A stretch of 38,245 bases of DNA from Actinomycetes bacterium (GCA_021801525.1 JAJYXW010000166.1:1-38245), one strand, 5' to 3'; shown: positions 7,183-16,277, numbered from the stretch's first letter. Notes: generated by a model not told the origin, from the letters alone. Translations and numbers: made by a program.

Positions 7183-10100
7183 TCAGGCAAGTACGTTACG
7201 CGGGCCGAGCACTATCACGGGCACGACGCACTCTTCGAGGCTCAGCCCGCCATGCGCGTAGCGGCCTTCCGGGCCATGCCCCCACGAATGGCTCTCCCTG
7301 AAGCCGTGATCGGCCACGACGACGACCGGCACGCCCGGAGGCACCGCCGCCAGTGACGGCAGCACGCGGCGGCGAAGCGAGGCCATCGCGTCGTCGAGGA
7401 GCGCAGCCAGCTCCGCCGAAGTCCGGTGAAGGCGCTCGTCCACTGTCGTTGACACAGCGATCGAGAGCGGAGGCCCCGCAGCCCACAGCTCGTGCAGGCG
7501 CGAGTGCCTGTCCTCGCGGTCGGCCCGCTCCACGACGGCGGCCTCGTAGCCGAGATGCGAGAACGGCGGCGGGTACTCGACTTCGCCGCTGGCACCTGTC
7601 ATGGCCCCGGCTGCCCCGGCAGCTCCGGCAGCTCCGGCAGCTCCGGCAGCTCCGGCCGGGACGGGCGCGCCCCGAGCTAGCGACGCCATCGACTCTGCAG
7701 TGCGGGTCGGCGCGGGCACGACCGCCACCTTGTGACGAACGTCCCTTCCGGGAAGCAGCCGGGCAAGGTCCTCTGCCACGTGCTTGCCCAGGTCCACCCT
7801 CATCGCGTCCACGAGAAGGACCGCGACCCGGCCGTGGCTCTCGAGAAGCGGGGCGACGACTTGCCTCCCCACGTCCCAGATCATCAGGCAGCCCGGAAAA
7901 CCCGTGTCCGCGTGGAGGGCAAGCTCACTATCGAGTCCTGCGAGGAGGCGCCGCGCGGGAACCCAGAGCGAAGAGACGGCCTCGGGAGATAGAACGCTCG
8001 TGCCGGCAGCAGCGAGATCCGCTCTGCTCAGCAGCTCGGGCACCATCGCGGCATGCTGCGGGTACAGGTCTTCGACCAGCTCTCTCGCGTCGCCGGTGCC
8101 GAGGCTCCTCTCGACGAAGGCCAGGTGCCGGGCCGCCGCCAAGACGAAGCCGAGCGCTACAAGCTCCTCATCGGTCACAAGAGCGTGACCTGAAGCTATC
8201 GAGGCCAGGTCGACATCCCCGATCCGCTCGGCCATCTGCAGAGCCCCCGACAGGCGGGACACCAGCTCACGAGCAGCGAGACGAAGTGGAAGCCTTAGCA
8301 GCCTCTCGCTCCGGAGCACTTCCAGGGCTAAGTCTGCCGGCTGCTCGGACATCGACAGCGTGCGCTCCACCTCGTCCCCGATGACCGTCCCCGGCGCGAT
8401 CTTCGCATCGAACGCTGCCAGCTCGGCGTGCACCGCTCCGTCGGATACTGCCGCCTCCGCCGCATGCAGGAGAGACGTGCTGTGCGCAAGAAGGCTCGCA
8501 GGAACCCAGGACGGGGGCTCCGAGCGCCCCTGCAGCGCGGCAGCATGGCTAGCCGAACCCTGGCCGGCTGAATCCCGTCCGGCTGAGACCTGGCTGGCCC
8601 AACCCTGGCCTGCGCCGCTCGCAATGCCACCGAGACCCGCCCACCATGCCGCCAGCCAGAACGCCTCGCCCGGCTGCTCGGATGGAAGTGCCTGCGCTAT
8701 GCCCGGAAAGCGCTGCCGGAGGAACGCAAGGGTGGCGCTCCCCGCCGACGCGGCCCCTGCCGACGCGGCCCCTGCCAACGGGCGAGCTTCAGGGGGCGCA
8801 CCTCCAGCGGAGCTCTGTGGACCGGCACTGTCGAGCACCTCGACGAATCCCGCTGGAGGCAGGTTGCCATCGGGGTCGACCCATCGAGCCAACAGCTCGA
8901 CCAGGCGCCGCTTGGGGTAACGGCGCCCCACGAGGTCGTCGCGCAGCGACGCGAGATCCCTGCTCACGACCAGCTGGTTCCCGGTCAGGACGTCGCCTAC
9001 TACGGCGACCAGCTCGGGGGACAGAACCTCGCCCGCAAGAACCGTGCAGGCGCCTTCCGGAAGCTTTCCACCGGTTGCCGCGTCGAGGGCCATTGCCTGC
9101 AAGCGGCGAAGTGCCGCGGCTAGCTCCTCTCGACCCAGCGAAACGAGATCTTCCGCAGCCGAGCTGAGCCGCTCACGCTGCTCGGGACGAGCGAGCTCCA
9201 CGAGGTACTGCAACACGCCGTTCGCCGCCTGGGCCACCAGAGCATCGCCGTCGAGAGAAGGAAGCGGGGTGCCTATCTCGAAGCCGCAGGTGCAGCGAGG
9301 CTTCCATGCGAGCTCCAGCTCCAGGCGCCTCGTGCAAGGTCGCGGCGCCGAGGACGACAAGGTGCGCTCTATTCGCACCTGGTCGTCTGTGACCGCCAAG
9401 GCGCGCACGCCGGCCAAGGCGGCCAGTGCCCTATAGGGAGGGCTTGCCCGCAGTGCGTCTACCTCGCGTGGCCCGACTGCTGAGTAATAGGCGTCGTGAG
9501 CCTCCTGGTACGCGGCCACGTAGGCCGAGCGCACTTCACGCACTGCGGCAAAGAGCTCCCCCGTGCGCTCCTCCAACGCGATCCTGAAGACGTCGCGAAG
9601 CAAGGCCATGGCGCCCTCGTAGAGAGCCTGGAGCCGGACGTCCCCTGGGGGGAGCGTGAAGTCCGGGTGCGAGAGGTACGCGGCCGCCTCCTCCACCCTC
9701 CTCGAGTCGTCGCGCAAGAAGCGTGCGAGCGCCTCGACCCGGCGTGCTGCCCCGAGCGTCACTGCGGGTTCACGTACCGCGGCAACCAGTTGCCTCAGCC
9801 CCACGCTGCTCGACGAGCGCTCCCCGCACGACTCCACGAGCGCGGACAAGAGCTCTACATCAGTGGTGATCGCTGCGGTCGAGGCACCGGCAAGGATCGC
9901 CACGTCCTTTGCGGAAGCCATGCCGGAGCGCACCTGAGCCAGGGCCTCCACCCTCGCGTCCAGCCAGGTGCGAGCGTAGGTCCATGCGCTCCGCTGGACG
10001 GCGGCGTTCCACGGGTCGAAGGGGCCAGGCCCGGCAATGGGAGCCAGCTCGGCAACGCGAGCTCGCACCTCCGGCTCCACGAGCTCACCCGCGCCCAGGC

Positions 10101-12792
10101 GGTCGGTGGAGGTCACGGTGACGAATGGCTCGGCAAAGCGCCTGCGGCCGCGCCACATCTCGAGCAGGCCGGCCTGCACGCAGGCGTTCAGCACTAGCAC
10201 CGCCTCCGGCTCGCTCAAGCCGATCCATCCTTCGGCCAGCTCGCTGACTACGGTGCCGGCGACGGCGGGCTCGCCGTCTCCCACCAGCCTGAGAGCCTCC
10301 GCAACGGCAGGACTGCGCGAAGGGTCGGGGGACACAACCGCACCGTCGGCTCTGAGGCGCGCCAGCCCGAGCGGCACGAGGTAGCCCTCGACGAGCGGGC
10401 GGAGCCGCTCCCTCGCCAGGGCGGCAGAGCTGAGCCGCCCCGCTGCAATGACGTCGTTCACGAGCTGGCGCAGCAGCCGGTCTCCAACCAGCTCCCCGCG
10501 GGGAGCCACGAGCCTGTGGCCCGGGTGCAGCGCCGACAGGAGTGGCTCGGCCAGGGCTGGCAGGTGCCTCTCGAAGGGCATGCCGGCAAGGGAGGGCAGG
10601 TCGGGCGAGGGCGGTGGGTGACCCGCCCTGTAGGAGGCGGTGAGAGCTTGGGGGGTGTCGGAGCCCAGAGGCATTTCCCCCTGGAGATCCCTACCACGCT
10701 GATCGGGACGCTCGCGAACTGCGGGGTAGGCCACCTCTCCCTCGAAGTAGGCGCGCCTCAGTATCTCCCTCGCTCGAGCTGCTCCGCTCTCCAGCGCGCG
10801 AGCGAGGATCTCGGTTTGGTCCAGGGAGCCTTCGGACTGGGCCACCAGCATTACCTGGCGAGACCCGTGCATCTCGATCGCAGCGCTCAGCTCCTCGGAG
10901 CGCAGCGGTGCAGGGAGCCATATGGCTAGGCGGCCCGATCCGGAGCTGAGCTCACGTGCCCGGGCAAGCGCCGCGGCGTGCTCGGCCACCTCCAGTTCCG
11001 CTACCACGAGGCAGCCTTCGGCACCCGCCGCGACGGCTCTCGCGACTAGCTCGGAGGCATCCTCCGCCGTGAGCTCGAGCACCCTCGCGCGGCACACGTA
11101 GAGCGCACGCCTCGTGTTCTGCCAGAGAAGCTCCCGTAGCGTCGGCCCGAGCTCGCCCATCATCGCGAGCGGCAGCGACGGGGAAGACCCCAGCTCTTCG
11201 AGTGTCGCCACTACCCGGCGATCTGCGGGGCTCACCTCTGCGACGACCTGCTCGACTCGCCTGCGGACCACCAAGGCGGCGTCGGCCCCAACCTCCACCA
11301 TGTAGGTCCGCGGCGGGCCGGCCTCGCTCACGACGTAGGCGCCGTGCTCGAGCAGCGGGCCCAATATGGCCTGCTCGAGGTACGCAGTGTTGGCCGTGGG
11401 GTCGAGGTCGCTCGCTCTCACCATCAGCATCCCCGCAAGCTCGGCCGCGCTGCGCGGCCGCTCCAGGGGGGACGATGCGAGAAGTGCGAGCAGCTTTACG
11501 GTACGCAGCGCCAGAGGCCTGTCCTCGGCGTCGAGGAAGCCTTCGAGCGCTCGCTCGTAGTAGGGGACGACCGCCTCGGCTATCCGCGACGTCTCGTGGC
11601 GCTCGCGAAGGCGGTCCTCGAAACGGTCGTAGATCCGCTCCGGCGTGACCAGCTCGGTGTAGGGCCGATCGAGCGCGCTGCTCAGCTCGCCGTACACGAA
11701 CGCGACCACCCCGCGCTGCTGGGAGAGGAGGAAGCGCAGGCCCTCGAGCACGCTCAAGGTGTCGGGGTGCAGCGGGTATGTCTGCGCAAGGCGCTCGGCG
11801 GTGACTCCTGGTGCGAGGTTGGCTGCCTGCAAGTCGCGGTGCAGCTTCCCGATCCACTCGGACGATCCCTCTCGGAGCTTCACCAGCCTTCCGCGCACCA
11901 GGTCCTCGACGTGGCGCATGGAGAGCGAGAGGGTGGTCGGGTAACGGTCGCGGATGCGCGCGAGCTCGCGCTGGCTCACGTTCGCGACTTCCTCGATGCT
12001 CTCTTGGAGGGCTCCCACCACGACGACCGGACGGCGCGCCGCCCACTCGCCCAGGAACTGGAGGAACCTGAGGTCCTCCGTGAGCGCATCGGCACGCTTC
12101 GCCCGCAGGAACTCGCTCAACTCGTCCACGAGCACGACCACCCCGCGCCAGCCGCCTGCCTCGGCCGCTTGGCCGATCGCGTCCCAGGCCTCGGAGCGAT
12201 CCGCGCCGGACGTGGGCTCCTCACGGCCGAGCGCCCGCCACGCCCTCGCAGCGACCACGTCCTCCAGAGTCGCCTTGGCACGGTACTCGACGAGCGGGAC
12301 CCGCACGGCGAGCATGGGGCCGCTTTGCTTCGCCAGGTCCTGCAACCCGGGCTCCCACCCGGAGAGGTCCGATCCGGCGGGATCCGAGAGCAGCTCCCCG
12401 AGGGCAGCGAGGAAATGCGACTTGCCCGACCCGAAGGGGCCGACTACGAAGAACGCCCCGCCCACACCGCCTCGCGCCTCGGACGAGGTCGATCCTGCTG
12501 CAGGTAGCTGCGTGGGTGGCGCTGCAGATGCCGCCCGGGATGCCGCCGACAGCACCGCCGAGAGGCTCCCGACGACGTCTCCGGTCAGCACCAGCTCTGG
12601 CAGGCAGCCTTGGTCCGAGTCGAGGCGCACCACCGTCTCCACGCGGGAGATCTCGACCAGCTCTCCTATCGTCCGCACGTGCGCGGCCTTGCCAGCCGCC
12701 TCCCCTCTACCTCCTCGAGCAGGTGCGTCAGGCACAGATCCGCCCCGCTCCCGTGCCGTCATCTGGCGCCACGGAGCATCACGTGGGGTCAT
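7183..12792 (-). CDS. giant BREX/Pgl-like ATPase fused to a PglZ domain
   Basis: This 1869-residue protein starts like BrxC/PglY (DUF6079) ATPases: TIGELVEISRVETVVRLDSD at 41-60, Walker A GPFGSGKS at 118-125 and Walker B VVVLVDELSEF at 218-228 (Asp223, Glu224). A long helical middle follows, with a C-T-C-G pair. The last 220 residues form an alkaline-phosphatase-fold PglZ domain with its metal-site motifs: LLVDAM (Asp1662), a T-R-T nucleophile region near 1696-1698, VVVADHGF (Asp1828, His1829) and AHGGLSLEE (His1847). In BREX and Pgl phage defence these are separate proteins. Low-complexity Ala/Gly linkers come from in-frame minisatellites near 1390-1420 and 1714-1731. The ATG overlaps the upstream TPR gene by 14 bp. 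Domains are clear; the role in defence is inferred. Confidence 0.8.
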   Translation of the reverse strand: MTPRDAPWRQMTARERGGSVPDAPARGGRGEAAGKAAHVRTIGELVEISRVETVVRLDSDQGCLPELVLTGDVVGSLSAVLSAASRAASAAPPTQLPAAGSTSSEARGGVGGAFFVVGPFGSGKSHFLAALGELLSDPAGSDLSGWEPGLQDLAKQSGPMLAVRVPLVEYRAKATLEDVVAARAWRALGREEPTSGADRSEAWDAIGQAAEAGGWRGVVVLVDELSEFLRAKRADALTEDLRFLQFLGEWAARRPVVVVGALQESIEEVANVSQRELARIRDRYPTTLSLSMRHVEDLVRGRLVKLREGSSEWIGKLHRDLQAANLAPGVTAERLAQTYPLHPDTLSVLEGLRFLLSQQRGVVAFVYGELSSALDRPYTELVTPERIYDRFEDRLRERHETSRIAEAVVPYYERALEGFLDAEDRPLALRTVKLLALLASSPLERPRSAAELAGMLMVRASDLDPTANTAYLEQAILGPLLEHGAYVVSEAGPPRTYMVEVGADAALVVRRRVEQVVAEVSPADRRVVATLEELGSSPSLPLAMMGELGPTLRELLWQNTRRALYVCRARVLELTAEDASELVARAVAAGAEGCLVVAELEVAEHAAALARARELSSGSGRLAIWLPAPLRSEELSAAIEMHGSRQVMLVAQSEGSLDQTEILARALESGAARAREILRRAYFEGEVAYPAVRERPDQRGRDLQGEMPLGSDTPQALTASYRAGHPPPSPDLPSLAGMPFERHLPALAEPLLSALHPGHRLVAPRGELVGDRLLRQLVNDVIAAGRLSSAALARERLRPLVEGYLVPLGLARLRADGAVVSPDPSRSPAVAEALRLVGDGEPAVAGTVVSELAEGWIGLSEPEAVLVLNACVQAGLLEMWRGRRRFAEPFVTVTSTDRLGAGELVEPEVRARVAELAPIAGPGPFDPWNAAVQRSAWTYARTWLDARVEALAQVRSGMASAKDVAILAGASTAAITTDVELLSALVESCGERSSSSVGLRQLVAAVREPAVTLGAARRVEALARFLRDDSRRVEEAAAYLSHPDFTLPPGDVRLQALYEGAMALLRDVFRIALEERTGELFAAVREVRSAYVAAYQEAHDAYYSAVGPREVDALRASPPYRALAALAGVRALAVTDDQVRIERTLSSSAPRPCTRRLELELAWKPRCTCGFEIGTPLPSLDGDALVAQAANGVLQYLVELARPEQRERLSSAAEDLVSLGREELAAALRRLQAMALDAATGGKLPEGACTVLAGEVLSPELVAVVGDVLTGNQLVVSRDLASLRDDLVGRRYPKRRLVELLARWVDPDGNLPPAGFVEVLDSAGPQSSAGGAPPEARPLAGAASAGAASAGSATLAFLRQRFPGIAQALPSEQPGEAFWLAAWWAGLGGIASGAGQGWASQVSAGRDSAGQGSASHAAALQGRSEPPSWVPASLLAHSTSLLHAAEAAVSDGAVHAELAAFDAKIAPGTVIGDEVERTLSMSEQPADLALEVLRSERLLRLPLRLAARELVSRLSGALQMAERIGDVDLASIASGHALVTDEELVALGFVLAAARHLAFVERSLGTGDARELVEDLYPQHAAMVPELLSRADLAAAGTSVLSPEAVSSLWVPARRLLAGLDSELALHADTGFPGCLMIWDVGRQVVAPLLESHGRVAVLLVDAMRVDLGKHVAEDLARLLPGRDVRHKVAVVPAPTRTAESMASLARGAPVPAGAAGAAGAAGAAGAAGAMTGASGEVEYPPPFSHLGYEAAVVERADREDRHSRLHELWAAGPPLSIAVSTTVDERLHRTSAELAALLDDAMASLRRRVLPSLAAVPPGVPVVVVADHGFRESHSWGHGPEGRYAHGGLSLEECVVPVIVLGPRNVLA
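7611..7655. repeat. 9-bp in-frame repeat in the PglZ domain
   Basis: Four exact copies of CAGCTCCGG (7620-7655) and one diverged copy encode a Gly-Ala-Ala run on the minus strand. The run lies between the nucleophile motif and the second metal motif of the PglZ domain, so it probably extends a surface loop. Confidence 0.85.
8557..8616. repeat. 15-bp in-frame repeat in the ATPase-PglZ linker
   Basis: Four diverged 15-bp units (type ACCCTGGCCGGCTGA) encode GQGWA, SQVSA, GRDSA and GQGSA on the minus strand. A second 15-bp repeat, CGACGCGGCCCCTGC twice, lies at 8746-8775. Both fall in the linker before the C-terminal part of the giant protein. Confidence 0.75.
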
Positions 12793-13888
12793 CCGAAGGA
12801 CGCGCAGTGCCGGTTGCTTCGGTGCCAGCTACTTCTTCTGTGCCAGCTACTTCTTCTGTGCCGGCTACTCCGGCGCCTTCCGCCGCCGAATCGCCTGCTT
12901 GCGGGGTGCCCGTAACTGCCACCCCCGGTGCCGGCAGCTTTCGGAGCGCCCCGTAGAACGCTCCGCGCCTGTGCCCGGCGCGTGGCAGAGCCTCCTCGAG
13001 CACCTGGCGCAGCTCGTCCAGCGCGCCGCGCTCTTGCTGCATACGCACGTAGGTGCGAAAGAGGATCACGTCGTGAGGATCCTCCACCAGGCACCGGCCG
13101 AGCACTGCCGCAGCATCGTCGAGCTTGCCCGCCCTACGTAGGGCGAAGCCCTGCATCTTGCGGGCGTACGCGTCGCCATGCTCCGCGGCTCGCCTACCCC
13201 AGGTGTCGGCAGCGCTGGCCGCGTCTCCACGCCCGGCTCGCATCTTCGCGAGCACTCCGAGCAAGTGGCGGTTCCCCCTACCGCTGCTCTTCAGCAGAAC
13301 CTCGATCTCACGATCACGCTGTTCGGCCGGGAGCCCGAGCAGGCGAGCCTCGACGAGCTTCGCGTACGCCCACTCGTCCTCGGGATCGTGCTCGTGAGCA
13401 CGGGCATACATCACCTCGGCCTCGTCGAGGTGCTTCTCGCGCATCGCCAGGTCACCCAGCAGAACCCACGGAGCGCCGGAGGAGTCGTCGCGCTCGGCCG
13501 CCCGAGATGCCGCTCCCCTTGCCGCCTCCAAGTCTCCGAGCTGGAGCCTGGCGCGTGCCAGCTGCACTAGGGCCCACGTGCCCTTCGCGCCGAGCGCATC
13601 TGCCTGCTGGTAGGCGCGAGCCGCGTCTTCGAATCGGCGCATCCGATAGCACAGGTCGCCACGCAGCTGCGCGGTGAACGCCGTGGTGCCGGCTGCGGCT
13701 TCCGCGCGGTCGATTGCATCTTCGGCCTCGTCGAGCCGGTTCCTCCGAAGCTGCACCCGAGCCAGACGGGCGAGCGCGAAAGCGTGGCCTGGCGCCTTTC
13801 CAAGCACCTCCTCGAGCGCGATCACCGCCCCGTCGAGATCGCCCGAGCGTTCGAGACGCCCCGCCTCCTCGAGCTGCTCATCAGTCAT
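12779..13888 (-). CDS. TPR-repeat protein coupled to the ATPase-PglZ gene
   Basis: This 369-residue soluble protein is built of about eight tetratricopeptide repeats from residue 1 to about 310. Examples are EEAGRLERSGDLDGAVIALEE, LARVQLRRNRLDEAEDAIDRA and AYQQADALGAKGTWALVQLA. TPR solenoids bind peptides or partner proteins and have no enzymatic residues. The tail (after RKLPAPGV) is low-complexity, with AGTEEV repeats from an 18-bp minisatellite. I start it at ATG 13886-13888; longer frames upstream run into a tandem-repeat region and lack a ribosome site. Its stop lies 14 bp inside the ATPase-PglZ gene, so the two are almost certainly one operon and plausibly one complex. Confidence 0.82.
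   Translation of the reverse strand: MTDEQLEEAGRLERSGDLDGAVIALEEVLGKAPGHAFALARLARVQLRRNRLDEAEDAIDRAEAAAGTTAFTAQLRGDLCYRMRRFEDAARAYQQADALGAKGTWALVQLARARLQLGDLEAARGAASRAAERDDSSGAPWVLLGDLAMREKHLDEAEVMYARAHEHDPEDEWAYAKLVEARLLGLPAEQRDREIEVLLKSSGRGNRHLLGVLAKMRAGRGDAASAADTWGRRAAEHGDAYARKMQGFALRRAGKLDDAAAVLGRCLVEDPHDVILFRTYVRMQQERGALDELRQVLEEALPRAGHRRGAFYGALRKLPAPGVAVTGTPQAGDSAAEGAGVAGTEEVAGTEEVAGTEATGTARPSDDPT
12822..12875. repeat. 18-bp in-frame repeat in the TPR gene tail
   Basis: GTGCCAGCTACTTCTTCT occurs twice exactly (12822-12839, 12840-12857), and a third diverged unit follows. On the minus strand it encodes AGTEEV repeats at the C-terminus of the TPR protein. Confidence 0.85.
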
Positions 13889-13901
13889 GGCGACGAGCCT
13901 A

Positions 13902-14015
13902 CGACGCCCCAGGCACCATCCCGCCGCCATCTGACAATCCGGCCGCCATCCGACTATCCTGCCGCCCCGCCAGCATCCCGCCGCCATCCGACAATCGGGC
14001 CGCCCCGCCGGCGAG
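13902..14015. repeat. 19-bp-period tandem repeat in the divergent promoter region
   Basis: Six consecutive 19-base units of the type CCGCCGCCATCCGACAATC fill most of the gap between the leftward TPR/ATPase-PglZ operon and rightward rimO. The units at 13921-13939 and 13978-13996 differ at one base; the others vary in the second half. There are no spacers, so it is not CRISPR. It may carry repeated regulator sites or be a minisatellite. Confidence 0.8.
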
Positions 14016-14061
14016 ACGCCTCCGTAGCGCCGCCCTACGCCGCCGCCGGTAGATTGTCCTG

Positions 14062-15588
14062 GTGACCGGACGCTACTGGCTCGAGACCCTGGGTTGCCCC
14101 AAGAACCAGGTCGACTCGGACAAGCTCGAGGGCACGCTACTGGCCGGCGGATACGTGCCTGCTGCGGATCCCGCTGCCGCGGACCTCGTCGTGGTCAACA
14201 CCTGCGCATTCGTCGAAGCGGCGCGCGAGGAGTCGGTCGAGGTGATCCTCGACATGGCGGCGAGACGCCAGGCGGGTTCCCGTGTAGTCGTAACGGGCTG
14301 CCTCGCCGAGCGCTATGGCGAGGAGCTCAGATCTGCTCTGCCCGAGGTGGACCTGGTAGCCGGCTTCGGGATGCCTCTCATTCCTCCCGTGGACAGCGCC
14401 GGCAGCCTCGGGAATGGCACCGCTCAGAGCATAGGGCGGGCTCCTGCAGTTCCTACGCCGGTAGAGCTCAGGCGACCACCGGCATTCGACCTGCTCAACA
14501 TGCCCCGACCGCGACCAGCCGCGCCTTGGGCCTACCTGAAGGTCGCCGAGGGATGTGACCGGCACTGCGGCTTCTGCGCGATCCCGTCGTTTCGCGGGCT
14601 CCAGCGGTCACGCAGCAAGGACGCGATCATGGAAGAGGTGGATGCCCTGGGCGAGCAGGTGCGCGAGATCGTCCTCGTCGCGCAAGACCTGGCCTCGTGG
14701 GGCCTCGATCGCTCGGAACCTGACCCAGACCGCCCACGGGGCCGCTTAGCGACCGCCGGAGGGCCAAGCCAACCCGGAGGGGTGTCGCGCGGGGTGCTCG
14801 GAGGGGTGCTCGGAGGGGTGCCGAACGGGGTGCCGAACGGGGTGCCGGGCGGGGTGCCAGAGGCAGTGCACCTGGCCTCGCGACCAACAAGATCATCGGG
14901 TCGCGAGCGGCCGCTGGTCGGACTGCTCCGCACGCTCTGCGAGCGCATCGAGCGCGTGCGGCTCCTCTACCTCTACCCCTCCTCGCTCGACGACGACCTC
15001 ATCGACGCGATCATCGCGAGCGGCGTCCCGTACTTCGACCTGTCGCTCCAGCACGTGTCGCGCCCGCTGCTCGCGAGGATGCGCCGTTTCGGCGAGGGGA
15101 GGCTGTTCCTCGATCGGATTGCCCGGATTCGAGACGCCGAGCCCGAAGCCACGTTCCGCTCGTCGTTCATCCTCGGTTACCCGGGTGAGACCGAAGAGGA
15201 CCACGACCTTCTTCTCGACTTCATAGAGAAGGCCGAGCTCGACTGGGCAGGGTTCTTCCCCTTCTCCGAGGAGCCCGGCACCTATGCGGCAGAGCTGGGA
15301 GAAAAGGTTCACGCGGATGTCGCGATGGAGAGGCTTCGCGAGTGTGCCGAGCTCCAGGACGCCATCACCGCGCGAAAGCGCGATGCCCTCGTAGGCCAGA
15401 CGATCAGGGTGCTCGTGGACGCCCCGGGAGTTGCCCGCTCGCACCGTGAAGCCCCCGAGATAGACGGAGTAGTGAGCATTCCTCCGGAGATCGCCGCCGG
15501 CGAGATGATCGACGTGGTAGTCACTGGAGCCATGGGCCCCGACCTCGAGGCGCAACCTGCCGGCTCAGGCCGGGCGTATGGGCAGTGA
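14062..15588 (+). CDS. rimO: ribosomal protein S12 methylthiotransferase RimO
   Basis: RimO adds a methylthio group to an aspartate of ribosomal protein S12 using radical SAM chemistry and two iron-sulfur clusters. The opening is diagnostic (LETLGCPKNQVDSD). The first-cluster cysteines are Cys12, Cys48 and Cys80, and the radical SAM triad is CDRHCGFC (165, 169, 172) followed by AIPSFRG. A C-terminal TRAM domain ends the protein (VLVDAPG onwards). At 508 residues it is clearly longer than usual. About 60 extra residues at 218-283 include the GVLGGVPNGVPN repeat, and there is a second insertion near 105-150. The start is GTG. It overlaps pgsA by 11 bp. Confidence 0.93.
   Translation: MTGRYWLETLGCPKNQVDSDKLEGTLLAGGYVPAADPAAADLVVVNTCAFVEAAREESVEVILDMAARRQAGSRVVVTGCLAERYGEELRSALPEVDLVAGFGMPLIPPVDSAGSLGNGTAQSIGRAPAVPTPVELRRPPAFDLLNMPRPRPAAPWAYLKVAEGCDRHCGFCAIPSFRGLQRSRSKDAIMEEVDALGEQVREIVLVAQDLASWGLDRSEPDPDRPRGRLATAGGPSQPGGVSRGVLGGVLGGVPNGVPNGVPGGVPEAVHLASRPTRSSGRERPLVGLLRTLCERIERVRLLYLYPSSLDDDLIDAIIASGVPYFDLSLQHVSRPLLARMRRFGEGRLFLDRIARIRDAEPEATFRSSFILGYPGETEEDHDLLLDFIEKAELDWAGFFPFSEEPGTYAAELGEKVHADVAMERLRECAELQDAITARKRDALVGQTIRVLVDAPGVARSHREAPEIDGVVSIPPEIAAGEMIDVVVTGAMGPDLEAQPAGSGRAYGQ
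14797..14868. repeat. 12-bp in-frame repeat inside rimO
   Basis: Six 12-bp units of the type GTGCTCGGAGGG, GTGCCGAACGGG and GTGCCGGGCGGG encode V-L-G-G, V-P-N-G and V-P-G-G. They sit inside the radical SAM core of RimO in a loop that is short in ordinary family members. Confidence 0.85.
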
Positions 15589-16249
15589 GTTCGCGATGAA
15601 CCGTCCGGAGGTGAAGCGCCAGTCCGCTCCCGGGACATCTCCTCAGGGATCGAGCTTCGGACCATCGGCGCTCGCCACACCCGCCAACGCCGTGACGGGG
15701 CTCCGCCTGCTCGCCACTCCCGTAGTCATCGCCATGGTCGTTCTTCGTGGACCTGGATGGACCCAGTTCGCCGTAGCGTTCGCAGTCGCTGCGACCGACG
15801 GCCTCGACGGGTGGATAGCGCGGCGGCAGGGAGCCACCCGATCGGGCGCGTTCTTGGATCCGCTCGCCGACAAGGCGATCGTCATAGGTCTGCTCGCCGT
15901 AGTGGCTGCCCGCGGTGAGGTGACATGGCTCCCCGTTGCGTTGATAGCCGCGAGGGAAGTGGCGATGAGCGTCTACCGGTACGTGATGGCACGCCGGGGC
16001 ATCTCCATACCCGCGCGCTTGTCGGCCAAGGTGAAGACGATCGTGCAGGACCTGGCGGTAGGCATGTGCATCATCCCCGAGATCTCCGGCCATCGCAGTA
16101 TCCTCGCTGCCGGCTTGTGGGTGGCGGTCGCACTCACGCTCTACACGGGCGCCGAGTACATGCGCGACGGAGGCCGTGCCGCAAGGCGAGGACGCGTGCA
16201 GCAGGCCGCGGATCCTTCCAATACCCCCGGCATGGGACCGAAGCCATGA
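15578..16249 (+). CDS. pgsA: CDP-alcohol phosphatidyltransferase (PgsA type)
   Basis: This 223-residue integral membrane enzyme probably makes phosphatidylglycerol phosphate from CDP-diacylglycerol and glycerol 3-phosphate. The catalytic CDP-OH-P signature is complete: D-G-L-D-G-W-I-A-R-R, then G-A-F-L-D-P-L-A-D around residues 75-100. It is set among several hydrophobic helices (for example AIVIGLLAVVAA). The N-terminal 30 residues and the C-terminal tail after TGAEYMRDGG are polar and unstructured. The ATG at 15578 lies inside the end of rimO; a second ATG at 15596 is possible. It is part of the rimO-pgsA-cinA run common in actinobacteria. Exact head-group alcohol is inferred from this context. 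Confidence 0.87.
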   Translation: MGSEFAMNRPEVKRQSAPGTSPQGSSFGPSALATPANAVTGLRLLATPVVIAMVVLRGPGWTQFAVAFAVAATDGLDGWIARRQGATRSGAFLDPLADKAIVIGLLAVVAARGEVTWLPVALIAAREVAMSVYRYVMARRGISIPARLSAKVKTIVQDLAVGMCIIPEISGHRSILAAGLWVAVALTLYTGAEYMRDGGRAARRGRVQQAADPSNTPGMGPKP

Positions 16250-16277
16250 TCCCCACGAGAGTGACGGAGAAGCAGGC

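Noticed and set aside
13902-14015. CRISPR-like array
   Set aside because: The 19-bp units abut each other with no spacers, and no cas gene is in the window.
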